Below, in pieces: positions 1 through 8,563 of a stretch of 47,447 bases of DNA. Position numbers and translations under genes: made by a program. Position 1 is the stretch's first letter; every line of letters starts with the position of its first letter. The DNA is from Caldilineaceae bacterium (GTDB lineage: Bacteria > Chloroflexota > Anaerolineae > Caldilineales > Caldilineaceae), in contig JAJEDI010000088.1 in the NCBI GenBank assembly GCA_022821585.1, positions 1 through 47,447 of the forward strand, read 5' to 3'. The notes under the pieces were generated by a model. It saw only the letters and a list, made by a program, of their open reading frames with translations. It ran no database searches and was not told the origin of the DNA.

Positions 1-27
1 CTCCTCTTCACTTTCTCCTCGCTTTGG

Positions 28-360
28 GGGGGCGGGGCCTCCCCCCCTCCGTTGGGGGGGGGCCCCGCCCCCGCAACGCCCCCCCTCCTACGACATGCCT
101 CGTCGACCGGGTGTCGACATTGGTGACGGCTGCCCAATCGAAAGTGTCCAGCCAGACCACGTCCCGCCAGTCCCATCAGATCCCCGCGGGTGCCGGCCTT
201 GTGCCTGCCCTCGCACCCTCCCCAACTGACGGACTCCTCCGCACGGCCAGACCTGGCGCCTGCACTGCGTCTCGCCCAAAGACGGTAAACAACTCCAGCC
301 ACCGCTGGCACTAATTTCTTGCCAGACTGTTCCCACCCCAAAATCTGGGATGCATCCATC
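28..360 (+). repeat. Interspersed repeat, copy A (about 330 bp)
   Basis: This non-coding stretch is strongly similar to the reverse complement of 8024-8354 and, for its first half, to 42450-42640. It starts with a long G/C inverted repeat (28-75), followed by the shared block that contains GTCGACC and GTGTCGAC (about 105-121) and CCGGCCTTGTGCCTGCCCT (about 193-211). It ends in a segment reading into GGGATGCATCC near 350. No copy carries a conserved ORF. It behaves like a non-autonomous, hairpin-tipped intergenic repeat; I do not recognise the family. Confidence 0.75.
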
Positions 361-724
361 AAGACTCGCGGACTTTGGACTCGCGGCGGATCCGGATCTC
401 GGCGGCTGGCGATCAGCGCAATTGCAGAGTGGGAGTGTTAAGATGGCCATGAAGGCATTGGCAAGCTGGTGGCGCCGCTTTTCTATGCGCATACGCGCGA
501 TTTTGATGTTCGCAGGGGGCGCCAGACGAACACATGCTTCAATGTATCGATGCTTTCGCTGTTGTGGTTGGGGAAGAAGTGAACATTGATAGAACTGACT
601 CTTGTTCCTTTTCTTCCTCTTTGCGAGGGGGAATCCGTTAAGTTTACAGAATGGCTTTGCGAATGTGAATATAGGTTGGCACGACTAGATGCGGTTGTAG
701 CATGTGCACTCATGGAGGGTCCGC
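361..724. other. No gene recognised
   Basis: Only short ORFs occur on both strands of this stretch and none resembles a known protein. GC content falls markedly toward 724, which suggests the start of transferred DNA leading into the Imm1-like gene. No convincing promoter hexamer pair was found. Confidence 0.5.
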
Positions 725-1120
725 ATGGATAAGGCTGAGTTAACTATCGAAATAGGAAATCATTCGATTATCGAGAATGTCGAGAATGTCGAGGAACTTG
801 AGAATACCCTCAGACACGCCCATAAACAGAAATCAGCCAGTGTGTACATAGTCATACCGGCGTATAGGAACACAATGGCGGTCGAATTAGATGAGGTTCA
901 TGGATGCATCATGTTCATGGATAAGTCGTTAGATCCACCATACAATATGCTTCTAGAAGATCCTGACGCTCCAGATGAAGACTTTGAATTTGATGTGGGA
1001 GGGACTCCAACGCCAATTGCATTGAAATATTGTATTCCAATTGAAAAAGTAATCGATCTGGCAAGACATTTTTTCCTATTTGGCAGATTCCCAGAGGGCA
1101 TTGAATGGGAAGAAACTTAG
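725..1120 (+). CDS. Imm1-like polymorphic-toxin immunity protein
   Basis: This encodes a 131-residue acidic protein. It shows the layout of the Imm1 immunity family: an N-terminal strand region (IEIGNHSIIENVENVEELE), a central GCIMFMD segment and the typical C-terminal end in which a helix leads to a G-x-x-P-x-x-I-x-W motif (FGRFPEGIEWEE). Imm1 proteins neutralise toxins carried at the C-terminus of RHS-type polymorphic toxins. The ATG at 725 is chosen because GGAGG lies 7 nt upstream. The gene is clearly AT-richer than the flanking DNA and lies beside RHS fragments, so it is probably a surviving orphan immunity cassette. No intact cognate toxin is visible. The family call rests on motif memory, not on a search. 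Confidence 0.6.
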   Translation: MDKAELTIEIGNHSIIENVENVEELENTLRHAHKQKSASVYIVIPAYRNTMAVELDEVHGCIMFMDKSLDPPYNMLLEDPDAPDEDFEFDVGGTPTPIALKYCIPIEKVIDLARHFFLFGRFPEGIEWEET

Positions 1121-1336
1121 GTTACGCTGACATATGTCACGAGAGTTCGAAAAACCGAAGATTGAAGTACTTTCCAGAAGCTTGGCCACAATGAAAGGTG
1201 TAATCCTCTCATTTGCTACCACAAGCCATCTGCCAATACTGAAGCAGATGGCCTCACTCACTCACAACCGGACTCACCTCCTTCTTCCTCCCGGTTACTC
1301 TGGCGCACACAGCGCTACTACCGCTGAATCACGCCG

Positions 1337-1504
1337 TACAACGGCGGCACGCTGGAAAGCCTTAAAGTGGGTCTGAGCACGGACGCGCGTCTCAACCGCA
1401 GCTACGCCTACAACGAGTCCGGCGACGTCACCGCGCTGACTGCGGACACCTTCATCCACAGATGCACCTGTGACGGTCTGGCCCCTTTCACCTCCTCTGC
1501 CAAA
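1337..1504 (+). pseudogene. RHS/YD-repeat fragment 1
   Basis: Translation in frame with position 1337 gives YNGGTLESLKVGLS, then NRSYAYNESGDVT, then DGLAPFTSSA. These match successive YD repeats of RHS proteins (Y-x-Y-D-x-x-G-x-V-T and Y-D-G-L-D-R-L-T-S-A). There is no start codon or upstream RHS shell, and the pattern decays after about 1504. It is a relic of a large secreted or surface RHS protein. Confidence 0.65.
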
Positions 1505-1848
1505 CCAGAACCGCCCGCCAGATTTCATCCCTTCATGCGAATAGCGCAGCTGGTTGCCGTTGCTCCCGGTACGCCCGATGAGATGGTGCCTGCGGTTTAC
1601 AGTGCTGGCAACGTGGCTGGAAGTCATGCCTGTAATATCTGCCTGAGCAAGCCTTGGCCAGGTTCAATCAAAGCAATGGAGCTTGCTCCGATTACGGAAT
1701 TTCGCGGTTGTTGGGCCCGAGGCGAAGAGTCGGAGGGATAAAATCCTGCGGTCAGAGGGTTTTCAAATTGCTCTCGTTTTGGATGCTGAGATAAGCCATT
1801 CACCGCATATCTCCCCTCGCAACGACAGAAAGGGGGACGGGCTGCCGC

Positions 1849-2050
1849 ATACCGAAAGCTGCGCGGCGACCATCCCGGCAGCACCTCGCTGACGACCGCG
1901 AGTTCCACCGTAGAAGGCAGCCGCACCTTCCACTGCTACGGCTCACAGCGCAGCGCGCCGGGAACCCTACGCACCGACAGAACGTATGTCGGACAGAATG
2001 AAGATGGAACGAGCCTGCTCTACTACAGCGCCCGCTACTTCGAGCGCTGA
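1849..2050 (+). pseudogene. RHS core end fragment (fragment 2)
   Basis: The frame read from 1849 gives GDHPGSTSLTT, then CYGSQRSAPGTLRTDRTYVGQ, then NEDGTSLLYYSARYFER and a stop at 2048-2050. It aligns residue for residue with the canonical RHS-core signature (GDHLGSTSLTT, YPYGE.R..GTLPTD..FTGQ, GLYYYGARYYDP). Substitutions such as HPG for HLG and CYG for PYG show decay. In intact RHS toxins the variable toxin domain starts just after ARYYDP, and the fragment stops at that junction. Confidence 0.75.
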
Positions 2051-2060
2051 ATGTCTGAAA

Positions 2061-2588
2061 ATGCGTCACGCCAAGTCCCTCAGAAGGGCCTGTGGGTTCG
2101 TATTCCTCTTCATGGTCTTGGCAGTGGTCTTTGTCCTTGGGTTCACCCGTCTGCTCTGTCACATAAATGACTGCGATGAACCGACTCTCACACCTTTGCC
2201 AAGCATTCCTGCCGAGTTGACGACCTTACCTACGCGGACGCAGACACAATGTTCTCATGAAGACACGCCCCTGAGACATCGCCACGACGTATGGGAGTAT
2301 CCCGCCATTAATCCTGGAAATATTGATAAAGATAGTGCCTATAGTGGCTATCGAGGAGAACACCTTGGCTTCATAAATGAATGTGCCGAGGTTATGGTCA
2401 CAGAATATGCCTGGTCCGAAATCAATGGAGAGTTCTGGGTGTTGGTTGAACTAGAACCGTCGACCAACGGGACGTTGGAAAAACAGTACGAAGTTCATCC
2501 AGAAATTAGGGCGGTGGCCGAATCCAAGCCGACGGCTGGATGGATTTCATTTAGATACGTTGAGATGGCTCACAGCAGTGCCCAATGA
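2061..2588 (+). CDS. Hypothetical membrane-anchored protein
   Basis: This ORF of 175 codons is not recognised. One hydrophobic segment (about residues 12-30, FVFLFMVLAVVFVLGF) is followed by a Thr/Pro-rich linker and a globular part rich in acidic and aromatic residues. It therefore looks like an N-terminally anchored extracytoplasmic protein. An upstream in-frame ATG (1986) overlaps the RHS fragment in another frame, so the ATG at 2061 is preferred, although its ribosome site is weak. It is AT-richer than the flanks and sits between RHS relics, where toxin or immunity cassettes usually sit. Whether it is expressed is uncertain. Confidence 0.4.
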   Translation: MRHAKSLRRACGFVFLFMVLAVVFVLGFTRLLCHINDCDEPTLTPLPSIPAELTTLPTRTQTQCSHEDTPLRHRHDVWEYPAINPGNIDKDSAYSGYRGEHLGFINECAEVMVTEYAWSEINGEFWVLVELEPSTNGTLEKQYEVHPEIRAVAESKPTAGWISFRYVEMAHSSAQ

Positions 2589-2649
2589 CAGCGGTACTTC
2601 ATCTCATCACACTTTTTGTGAGCCATTGTGCGGCGATGCCGGGCCCTTC

Positions 2650-2787
2650 CACGCTGTGGACCGCATCGGCAGCGCCGACCGCTTTGACTACGACGCCAAC
2701 ATGACCGTGCGCAACAAGGGGCTCGCTGGCCAAGAGATGATTGGCCGGGATGACGAGAACCGCCTTTCGGAAGTGCAGGACAGCAAT
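2650..2787 (+). pseudogene. RHS/YD-repeat fragment 3
   Basis: Translation gives DRFDYDANMTVRNKGLAGQ followed by DDENRLSEVQDSN. This corresponds to the RHS repeat D-Y-D-A-N-G-N-M-T and D-D-E-N-R-L-S-x-V with a two-residue (Gly-Asn) deletion. It has no start, and the similarity is lost at both ends. It belongs to the same eroded RHS locus as the two fragments upstream. The rest of 2589-2950 holds nothing else I recognise. Confidence 0.65.
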
Positions 2788-2950
2788 TGTTTCAGTCACT
2801 TCGTGGTCCTGTCATCGCGGCCAACTACGCGTAGGGATTACCCTCCTGTCCATCAACGCGGATGGGTTTGGAGGATATGCGCTAACGGCCAGTATTGTCG
2901 CGAATGAGGATAAGATGGCGCCGGGGGCTAGGGCGAATGCAGCCCTCGTG

Positions 2951-3799
2951 TCACAGCCCCGGGGGAACACCGAAGGGCGCGTCGGCGAAGCGGGCCGTGG
3001 CCGCGTTCAGGGGCCAGGTCTGTCCGCCCTCGGTCTTGAACTGTGCGTGCTTGCCGCACAGCCACAGGAACATCTCGGCCGCATGGCTGGCAGCCAGCCA
3101 TCTATCGCGATAGTAGCCGGAGTCCCCTGTCGGCAGGTAGGGCGCGTTGCCGAAGTCGAAGTCGGGATCGAAGCACCAGTCGCGCTGCGGCGGCGCGGTG
3201 CGGAAATAGTTGTACTTCAGCGCATTGCGGACCCCCGGCGTCTTCGCCCGCGTCGAAGTCGAGCGCCGGTGCCAGATCGAGTAAACGGTGATGAAGATCG
3301 AGCCGGCCGGCCCGGCCATGAACTCGCTGCCGCGCACTCGGTCCAGATGCTTGAGGTGGTCATTGGCCGAGTAGAGAAGATGCGTCCCGGGGATAATTTC
3401 GGTCGGCCCCATCTCCATGGTGCAGTCCTGCGGCAGATAGAAGACCTGCAGGTTGCGCAGTTCATGCGTGAACTTTGAATTGCCGTCGCGGTGCCAGCCC
3501 TGCGCCTCCGTCGGATATTCGACGCGGTGATTGCTCATCAGCAGCGGCAGCCCGAAATTGACGCCCAGCAGCGAGCGCACCGCGCCCGCGGCCTGCGGGT
3601 TCTTGATCACGCCCTCCAGAAACCAATCTTCATATAGAATCTCGGTCGGCTCATGCGAACTATTCTTCTCCAGAAAGGCGCGGGCGCGCGCGTTGACGTC
3701 GTCCGGCACGACTGCTTCCAGCCGGATATAGCCCTGTTTGCACAGCTCCAGGACCTCATTATCGTTCAGGGTCGGCTCACAGTCATAGTAGATTTTCAT
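2951..3799 (-). CDS. Phytanoyl-CoA dioxygenase (PhyH) family protein, gene A
   Basis: This encodes a 282-residue Fe(II)/2-oxoglutarate oxygenase-like protein. The facial triad is visible as H103-x-D105 (GWHRDG) and the distal H177 (SIWHRR), and R191 (VRNALKYNY) is a candidate 2-oxoglutarate anchor. PhyH enzymes hydroxylate or oxidatively cleave small substrates using O2 and 2-oxoglutarate. The ATG at 3799 is chosen because the open frame further upstream overlaps the 3804-4166 gene in another phase. It is the last gene of the importer operon and starts 4 nt after its neighbour, so it probably acts on what the importer brings in. The substrate cannot be deduced from sequence. Confidence 0.85.
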   Translation of the reverse strand: MKIYYDCEPTLNDNEVLELCKQGYIRLEAVVPDDVNARARAFLEKNSSHEPTEILYEDWFLEGVIKNPQAAGAVRSLLGVNFGLPLLMSNHRVEYPTEAQGWHRDGNSKFTHELRNLQVFYLPQDCTMEMGPTEIIPGTHLLYSANDHLKHLDRVRGSEFMAGPAGSIFITVYSIWHRRSTSTRAKTPGVRNALKYNYFRTAPPQRDWCFDPDFDFGNAPYLPTGDSGYYRDRWLAASHAAEMFLWLCGKHAQFKTEGGQTWPLNAATARFADAPFGVPPGL

Positions 3800-3803
3800 C
3801 GCT

Positions 3804-4166
3804 CTATCTCCACTTCTCCAGAATGAATTCGCAGCCCAGCCCGGTGGGCCGGTTCTCATCGGGAACCAACGCCAGATTGGGGAACTGCACGATCCGCCAG
3901 CCGTCCTGCATGGCGTCAAGCACGGTCTCGTAGGGCCACGGGTCGCCCGGATGCTGCTCCACCACCTCACCGCCCTCCACCAGCGAAAACCCGATCACCT
4001 GCGACGCCACCGATGTCTGGTCGGCCTGCAGGTAGAGCAGATCCTGCTGCCCGGCGCCGCCCCGGCGCAGCGTCTCGATCACCCCTCGCAGCTGCTCTTC
4101 CTCCAGCGTCCCTTTTTGCAGCGCTTCGATACAGCTCTCAAGCTGTTGTATCGCCGTCTGCGCCAT
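3804..4166 (-). CDS. Small conserved-looking protein of unknown function between binding protein and PhyH
   Basis: This encodes 120 residues without signal peptide or membrane segment. An N-terminal helical half (AIQQLESCIEALQKG...LRRGG) leads to a compact C-terminal part rich in Trp, Pro and Gly (HPGDPWPYETVLDAMQDGW, FPNLALVPDENRPTGLGCEF). I do not recognise the family. The 4-nt gap to the PhyH gene suggests translational coupling and a shared task, for example as a small partner or activator subunit of the oxygenase (inference). The ATG at 4166 is preferred over an upstream in-frame ATG at 4205, which would overlap the intercistronic hairpin. Confidence 0.7.
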   Translation of the reverse strand: MAQTAIQQLESCIEALQKGTLEEEQLRGVIETLRRGGAGQQDLLYLQADQTSVASQVIGFSLVEGGEVVEQHPGDPWPYETVLDAMQDGWRIVQFPNLALVPDENRPTGLGCEFILEKWR

Positions 4167-4186
4167 GTCCGTCTCCTGCACAGTGC

Positions 4187-4226
4187 GCCGGTCATGGGGA
4201 TGCACACGGCGTTCCCCATGACCGGC
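4187..4226 (-). promoter_or_regulatory. Intercistronic hairpin after the binding-protein gene
   Basis: Two perfect 14-bp arms (4187-4200 and 4213-4226; GCCGGTCATGGGGA and its complement) flank a 12-nt loop, directly after the binding-protein stop codon in the direction of transcription. There is no U-tract, so it is more likely a 3' mRNA stabiliser or partial attenuator than a terminator. A comparable structure follows the other binding-protein gene (17598-17678). Confidence 0.6.
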
Positions 4227-4280
4227 CTGTTGATAGTTGTTCCTAGCATCGGCGCAGGTCGCCCTGCAGGCGCCCCGCTC

Positions 4281-5915
4281 CTACCACTTGCTCAGATCCC
4301 AGGTGCCCCCGTTTTCCGAGCTGTTCGTCTCAATGGCACGGTCGGCCCACTCCTCCCAGACCTTCTGCATGCGCTCGGCGGCCTCATCGATAGTGATCTG
4401 GTCCAGATAGAACTCCTGCAAGATGATGAACGCCTCTTCGCGCGCGCCGGCATCAACCATGTCAGCATAGGACCAGCGCATTACACTTGTCGGAATATGC
4501 GCCTTGGCAGGTTCGGCCACCTCCGGCCGCACGTTCGGCTCCACATCCTTGATCACGGGGACCAGGCCCGGGCGGCCTTTGACCGCATGGCCCCAGTTGG
4601 CGGAAAGGAATTGCAGGAAGTCAACTGAAGCCTCAAGCGTGCCGCGCTTGACAGCCGCGGCATTCACCACCCAGGCGCCGGCCGGCCCGCCCACAAACGG
4701 CCCCGGCTCCTCTTCCATCGAATACTCGGAATCCACCAGCCCGACCACCGGGCCGGAAGCCACACCCACCTCGAAATCGACTTCAGGATTGCCCAGAATG
4801 GCCTCGGCTTCCCAGGAGCCGCTCATGCGGATCAGCACCTTCCCGGTCAGGAAGTCGCTCAACTGCACCGGCGCCCCGATCTTCCACTCTTCGGTCACGT
4901 AGGGCACCCACAGCTTACCAAGCCGCAGCGTCTCCTTGTACTCGGGATCGGTCGCCGCGAACAGGCCCTGCTTGATGGCGCGCGAGAACTCCTCAGCCTC
5001 AATCACATTTTCGCTCAGGCTGACCTTGTAGTCCAGCCGCCATTCCGCCAGTCCTTTTGGCTCGATGATCGAATGATCGAAGATCAGGCTGTCCCAGTTG
5101 CCGGCGGGTGAGCAGCACATGAGGTGCATGGGCGTCTCATGGCCGGCCGCCTTCAACTCTTTCAACAACTCGACCAGTACGGTGATGTTTGTGCGCGGGC
5201 TGGGGAACTCCAGGCCCAGCTCATCAAGCGCGGTCTTGTTGTAGTAGATGAGGGATGGCGCGGCCGTCTCCAGCGGAATCGAGTAGTAGCGTCCGGCCAG
5301 GCTCTTGCTCTGGGCCAGGATGCCATCGAACCCGTTCTCCCACTGGTCGACCCAGCGGTCGCTGCCGGCCCTGCCCTCCTCCACATACGGGTTGGGCTGG
5401 CGGAAATAGGCATCCAAGGGGACCAACAGCCCTCTGTCGCCTTCAGCACCGTCATAGCCCGTACCACCGTAGTAGCGCATCAGGTCGGGGCCTTGACCGG
5501 CGGCGATCGCTGTCTTCATGTACCAGATCAAAGCGGTCTGCGCGCCGGGCGGGGCCTCGGGTACGCCGAAGGGCACGACGTCGATACCCGGGTGCATATC
5601 TTCCCACTGGGCGATCAGCTCCGCCATGTACTCGTTGCCGGTCTCACCGGCCGCTTTCTGAGCGTCTGTCAGCCCCTCCGGCGGCATGTAGCCCCCGTCG
5701 AACATGACGACCAGCTCACCTTCGTAGTCAAGCACTGGCGGGCCGGTTGCCGGGACTTCCACCACTTTCTCGACAACCCGCTCCACTTCGACGACCTGCG
5801 GCGCGCAGGCGCCCATCAGTGCGACAAGCGCGACGGCGATCACGGTGAAAATCAGGCGCCGCGGGCTTATGTACGACTTCCTCGGCGTTTGCGCAAACGT
5901 ATCCTTGGATTTCAT
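4281..5915 (-). CDS. ABC transporter extracellular solute-binding protein (sugar type, lipoprotein)
   Basis: This encodes a 544-residue family-1 solute-binding protein. A basic N-terminus and a hydrophobic stretch end in the lipobox LMGAC, with the lipidated Cys at about residue 37. It is followed by a Val/Glu-rich tract (VVEVERVVEKVVEV) typical of Chloroflexota binding proteins. The mature part has the layout of extracellular carbohydrate-binding proteins (LIAQWEDMHPGIDV, AAGQGPDLMRYYGG, PLETAAPSLIYYNKTALDELG). It is longer than MalE-like proteins. The ATG at 5915 follows an AAAGGAGAAG ribosome site, so the upstream in-frame extension was rejected. The ligand is probably an oligosaccharide or sugar derivative. 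Confidence 0.9.
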   Translation of the reverse strand: MKSKDTFAQTPRKSYISPRRLIFTVIAVALVALMGACAPQVVEVERVVEKVVEVPATGPPVLDYEGELVVMFDGGYMPPEGLTDAQKAAGETGNEYMAELIAQWEDMHPGIDVVPFGVPEAPPGAQTALIWYMKTAIAAGQGPDLMRYYGGTGYDGAEGDRGLLVPLDAYFRQPNPYVEEGRAGSDRWVDQWENGFDGILAQSKSLAGRYYSIPLETAAPSLIYYNKTALDELGLEFPSPRTNITVLVELLKELKAAGHETPMHLMCCSPAGNWDSLIFDHSIIEPKGLAEWRLDYKVSLSENVIEAEEFSRAIKQGLFAATDPEYKETLRLGKLWVPYVTEEWKIGAPVQLSDFLTGKVLIRMSGSWEAEAILGNPEVDFEVGVASGPVVGLVDSEYSMEEEPGPFVGGPAGAWVVNAAAVKRGTLEASVDFLQFLSANWGHAVKGRPGLVPVIKDVEPNVRPEVAEPAKAHIPTSVMRWSYADMVDAGAREEAFIILQEFYLDQITIDEAAERMQKVWEEWADRAIETNSSENGGTWDLSKW

Positions 5916-6041
5916 CGGTAGCTTCTCCTTTGCTGGCTTAAGTCCCGTTTGAACCTGTCCGTTTGCTGCACATCGATCGATAGGCTTCTCCTCCGTTCCC
6001 CTGCACTTCCTGCATTCACGGCTATAGCTCTGCATGAACGC

Positions 6042-6944
6042 CTAGAATTTGAGCGCCCCGCTCGACAACCCCTGTATGAACGCCTTGCGCGCCAGTATGA
6101 ACACGAGCACGAGCGGCAGCGAAGAGATGACAAAGGCGGCGAACATGAACCCCCACTGTGTCTGGCCAAGACTCGACCCATGAAAAACGGATTTGGCAAT
6201 GCTGAATATGCCCAGCGTCACCGTTTTATTCTTGTCCGAAGTCAACGTCACCGACGGCCAGATGATGTCATTCCACTGCCCCAGGAGCAGAATGATCATC
6301 AGCGTCGCCATAATTGGCCGGCACAGGGGCAGCGCGATCTTGTAAAACACCTGCCAGTCGCCCGCGCCGTCGATGCGCGCGGCCTCGAACAGCTCCTCGG
6401 GCAGCCCGGCCATGAAAGGGCGAATCAGAAAGACGCCGAAGACGGCGCCGCCGGCCGCGTAGGGAAAGATCAGCGCCCAGCGCGTGTTCATCATACCCAG
6501 GCTCAACACCAACAGATACTGCGGCACGAGATAGAGGACGAACGGGATCATCATCAACATGATAATCGCGTAAAAGAACATCTCTTTCCCCGGAAAACTG
6601 AACCGGGCGAAGACGTAGGAGGTATAGCTCGCCAGCGCGAGGGCAAATGGAATCGCGATGGCGCTGATAATGCTGCTGTTGAGGATGTAGCGGCTCATAC
6701 CGCCGGCCATAACCCAATAGTTTTTGAAGTGATAGGGCAGCGTCAGCGTCCAGGGATGCGCTTCGAACTGATCGGCCGTCTTGCCAGCATCGATAAGCAG
6801 CAGCACCAACGGCCCGAGCGACAGCAACAGGGTCGGGATCAGAACCAGGTGCAACAGCCCCTGAAGACGCTGCAGCCCTACACGCAGCGACTCCGGCTGC
6901 AATGGACCTCTGCGGCTGATGCTTGTTGTTACCCCAAATAGCAT
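6042..6944 (-). CDS. ABC sugar transporter permease (MalG/UgpE type)
   Basis: This encodes 300 residues with about six membrane segments. The cytoplasmic EAA loop that docks the ATPase is visible as FEAARIDGAGDWQVFYKIALP. The C-terminal AFIQGLSSGALK end is typical of the MalG subfamily. The start is supported by GGAGGAGAACGGG just before the ATG. It lies 25 nt downstream of the partner permease. No ATPase gene is found in the operon. Confidence 0.93.
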   Translation of the reverse strand: MLFGVTTSISRRGPLQPESLRVGLQRLQGLLHLVLIPTLLLSLGPLVLLLIDAGKTADQFEAHPWTLTLPYHFKNYWVMAGGMSRYILNSSIISAIAIPFALALASYTSYVFARFSFPGKEMFFYAIIMLMMIPFVLYLVPQYLLVLSLGMMNTRWALIFPYAAGGAVFGVFLIRPFMAGLPEELFEAARIDGAGDWQVFYKIALPLCRPIMATLMIILLLGQWNDIIWPSVTLTSDKNKTVTLGIFSIAKSVFHGSSLGQTQWGFMFAAFVISSLPLVLVFILARKAFIQGLSSGALKF

Positions 6945-6969
6945 CCCGTTCTCCTCCGGAAGTGCTCCT

Positions 6970-7929
6970 CTAGGCCTCGTACTCGATGCCGGACCGCAGA
7001 TAGCGGCGCGTCATTACGGTCAGACCGACGATGACAAGGAACAGGAGCGTGCCAATCGCCGAGCCGTACCCGAAACGTGAAGAAAAGAAGGCCTGGCTGT
7101 ACATATGAAACGCCGGCACCATCGTCGCCGAACCGGGGCCGCCGCCCGTCATGGCGAACTGCAGATTGAACCCCTGCAAGGTGCCGATGACATTCAATAC
7201 GATCACCAGGCGGATGGCGCCGACGATATAGGGAAGATCGACGTGTCTGATCCGTTGTAACGTCGAAGAGGAATCCAGGCGGAAGGCGTCAATCAGCTCG
7301 CGGGGGATATCGATGAGGGCCGCCAGCAGGATCAACATGATGGTGGCGTTGATCCACGGAAAGCTGAAGAAGACGAGCGCGGCCAGCGCCGTATCGAAGC
7401 TGCCCAGCCAGTCATGCGTCAGAAAATCCAGCCCGACCGCGGTGAGGACGTTGTTGATCAAGCCGTAGCGGGCATGATAGATATAGCGCCAGGTCAATAT
7501 GATCACAATGGCCGGCACGAGCGTCGGGATCAGAAACGCCGTGCGATAGAAGTCCCCCATGCGCTGGCTGCGCAGCGAGAACAGCAACTCCGCGACCAGC
7601 AGCGGCGGGATGAGGCCGGTGACCATATTGGCAAACAGGAGGATGACGGCGTTCTTGATCGAGGCGCGAAAGATGCGGTCGCTGGCGAGGTCGGTGAAGT
7701 TTTCCAGCCCGATAAATTTGCCGCTGAGGCCGTCGTAGTTGGTGAAGGAGTAGTAGAGCGCCATCAGCGGCGGGTAGTAGGAGAAGACGCCCAGCAGCGC
7801 GAAGATCGGCACGAGGTACAGGTAGTAGCGCTTCGCGCGCCATACCCTCTGGACCAGCGAAGCCTGACTCGTGCGATGCATTGAAATGCTGCCCGCGTCA
7901 GCGTGTGGAGTCTGCACGACGTCAGCCAT
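6970..7929 (-). CDS. ABC sugar transporter permease (MalF/UgpA type)
   Basis: This encodes 319 residues: a cytoplasmic N-terminus of about 35 residues followed by six predicted membrane segments. The EAA loop is present as IDAFRLDSSSTLQRIRHVDLP, and the MTGGGPG motif preceding the last segments marks the MalF/UgpA subfamily. It is the promoter-proximal gene of the operon 7929-2951, so the permeases precede the binding protein. This is the reverse of the common order, which the second importer in this window does follow. Confidence 0.93.
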   Translation of the reverse strand: MADVVQTPHADAGSISMHRTSQASLVQRVWRAKRYYLYLVPIFALLGVFSYYPPLMALYYSFTNYDGLSGKFIGLENFTDLASDRIFRASIKNAVILLFANMVTGLIPPLLVAELLFSLRSQRMGDFYRTAFLIPTLVPAIVIILTWRYIYHARYGLINNVLTAVGLDFLTHDWLGSFDTALAALVFFSFPWINATIMLILLAALIDIPRELIDAFRLDSSSTLQRIRHVDLPYIVGAIRLVIVLNVIGTLQGFNLQFAMTGGGPGSATMVPAFHMYSQAFFSSRFGYGSAIGTLLFLVIVGLTVMTRRYLRSGIEYEA

Positions 7930-7973
7930 AATTTGTGCCTGTGGACTGTGAAGGGGCGGCCACGACCGGCAAC

Positions 7974-7982
7974 ATTATATCA
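7974..7982 (-). promoter_or_regulatory. Extended -10 promoter of the first importer operon
   Basis: The minus strand reads TGATATAAT, a perfect TATAAT with an upstream TG. It lies about 45 nt before the ATG at 7929. No convincing -35 box is seen, which is normal for extended -10 promoters. Confidence 0.55.
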
Positions 7983-8023
7983 TTTCCACTTTTGCCACAA
8001 CAACCCCCAAAAAAAGGGGCTGT

Positions 8024-8354
8024 GGGGTGCATCTTGGATTTGGGGTTGGAACAGACTGGCGGGGAATCAGTGCCAGCGGTGGCTGAAATTGTTTACCAGC
8101 TTTGGAAGAGACACAGTGCGGGTGCCTGGCGTGGCCGTACGGTGGAGTTCGTCAGTTGGGGGTGCGAGGGCAGGCACAAGGCCGGCACCGACAGGGATCT
8201 GATGGGACTGGCGGGACGTGGTCTGGCCAGACACCTTCGATTAGGCACCTGTCACCAATATCGACACCCGGTCGACCAGGCATGTTGTTGGCCGGGGGCG
8301 TTGCGGGGGCGGAGCCCCCGCACAAGGGAGGGCCGAATAGGCCCCACCGCCCAG
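8024..8354 (-). repeat. Interspersed repeat, copy B
   Basis: This is the inverted copy of the repeat at 28-360. The arms GCGGGGGC (8303-8310) and GCCCCCGC (8314-8321) form a tight hairpin around a 3-nt loop. The copy contains the GTCGACC, CACAAGGCCGGCACC and CCAGCGGTGGCTG blocks and ends with GGTGCATCTTGG near 8024. It fills most of the non-coding gap 7930-8563. No ORF is conserved between copies. Confidence 0.8.
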
Positions 8355-8518
8355 AACAGCAGTAGTCAGTAGTCAGTGGTCAGACGAGGCACTTTCCTTG
8401 CCTGAGAGTTGATTGCGGACTGGAAACGGCTCTGTTGCTTCCCGAGGTATAAGAAGGTTCACCTTCATTTTGGGATGCACCCGGGCTGTGCCCCCTGCTT
8501 TAGCGATCACGGGAAGGA

Positions 8519-8527
8519 TGCTATACT
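8519..8527 (+). promoter_or_regulatory. Extended -10 promoter of the zinc-ribbon gene
   Basis: TGCTATACT lies 36 nt upstream of the ATG at 8564 and is followed by an AAAGGAACCAGGT ribosome site. It has the same TGC-TA(T/C)A form as the boxes at 28118, 38535 and 44872. Confidence 0.5.
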
Positions 8528-8563
8528 TTTGGGTACTCAATTTGCAGGGGAAAGGAACCAGGT

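Noticed and set aside
2951..3799. Ectoine hydroxylase as a specific name for PhyH gene A
   Set aside because: No ectoine genes are nearby, and no substrate-specific motif is recognisable.
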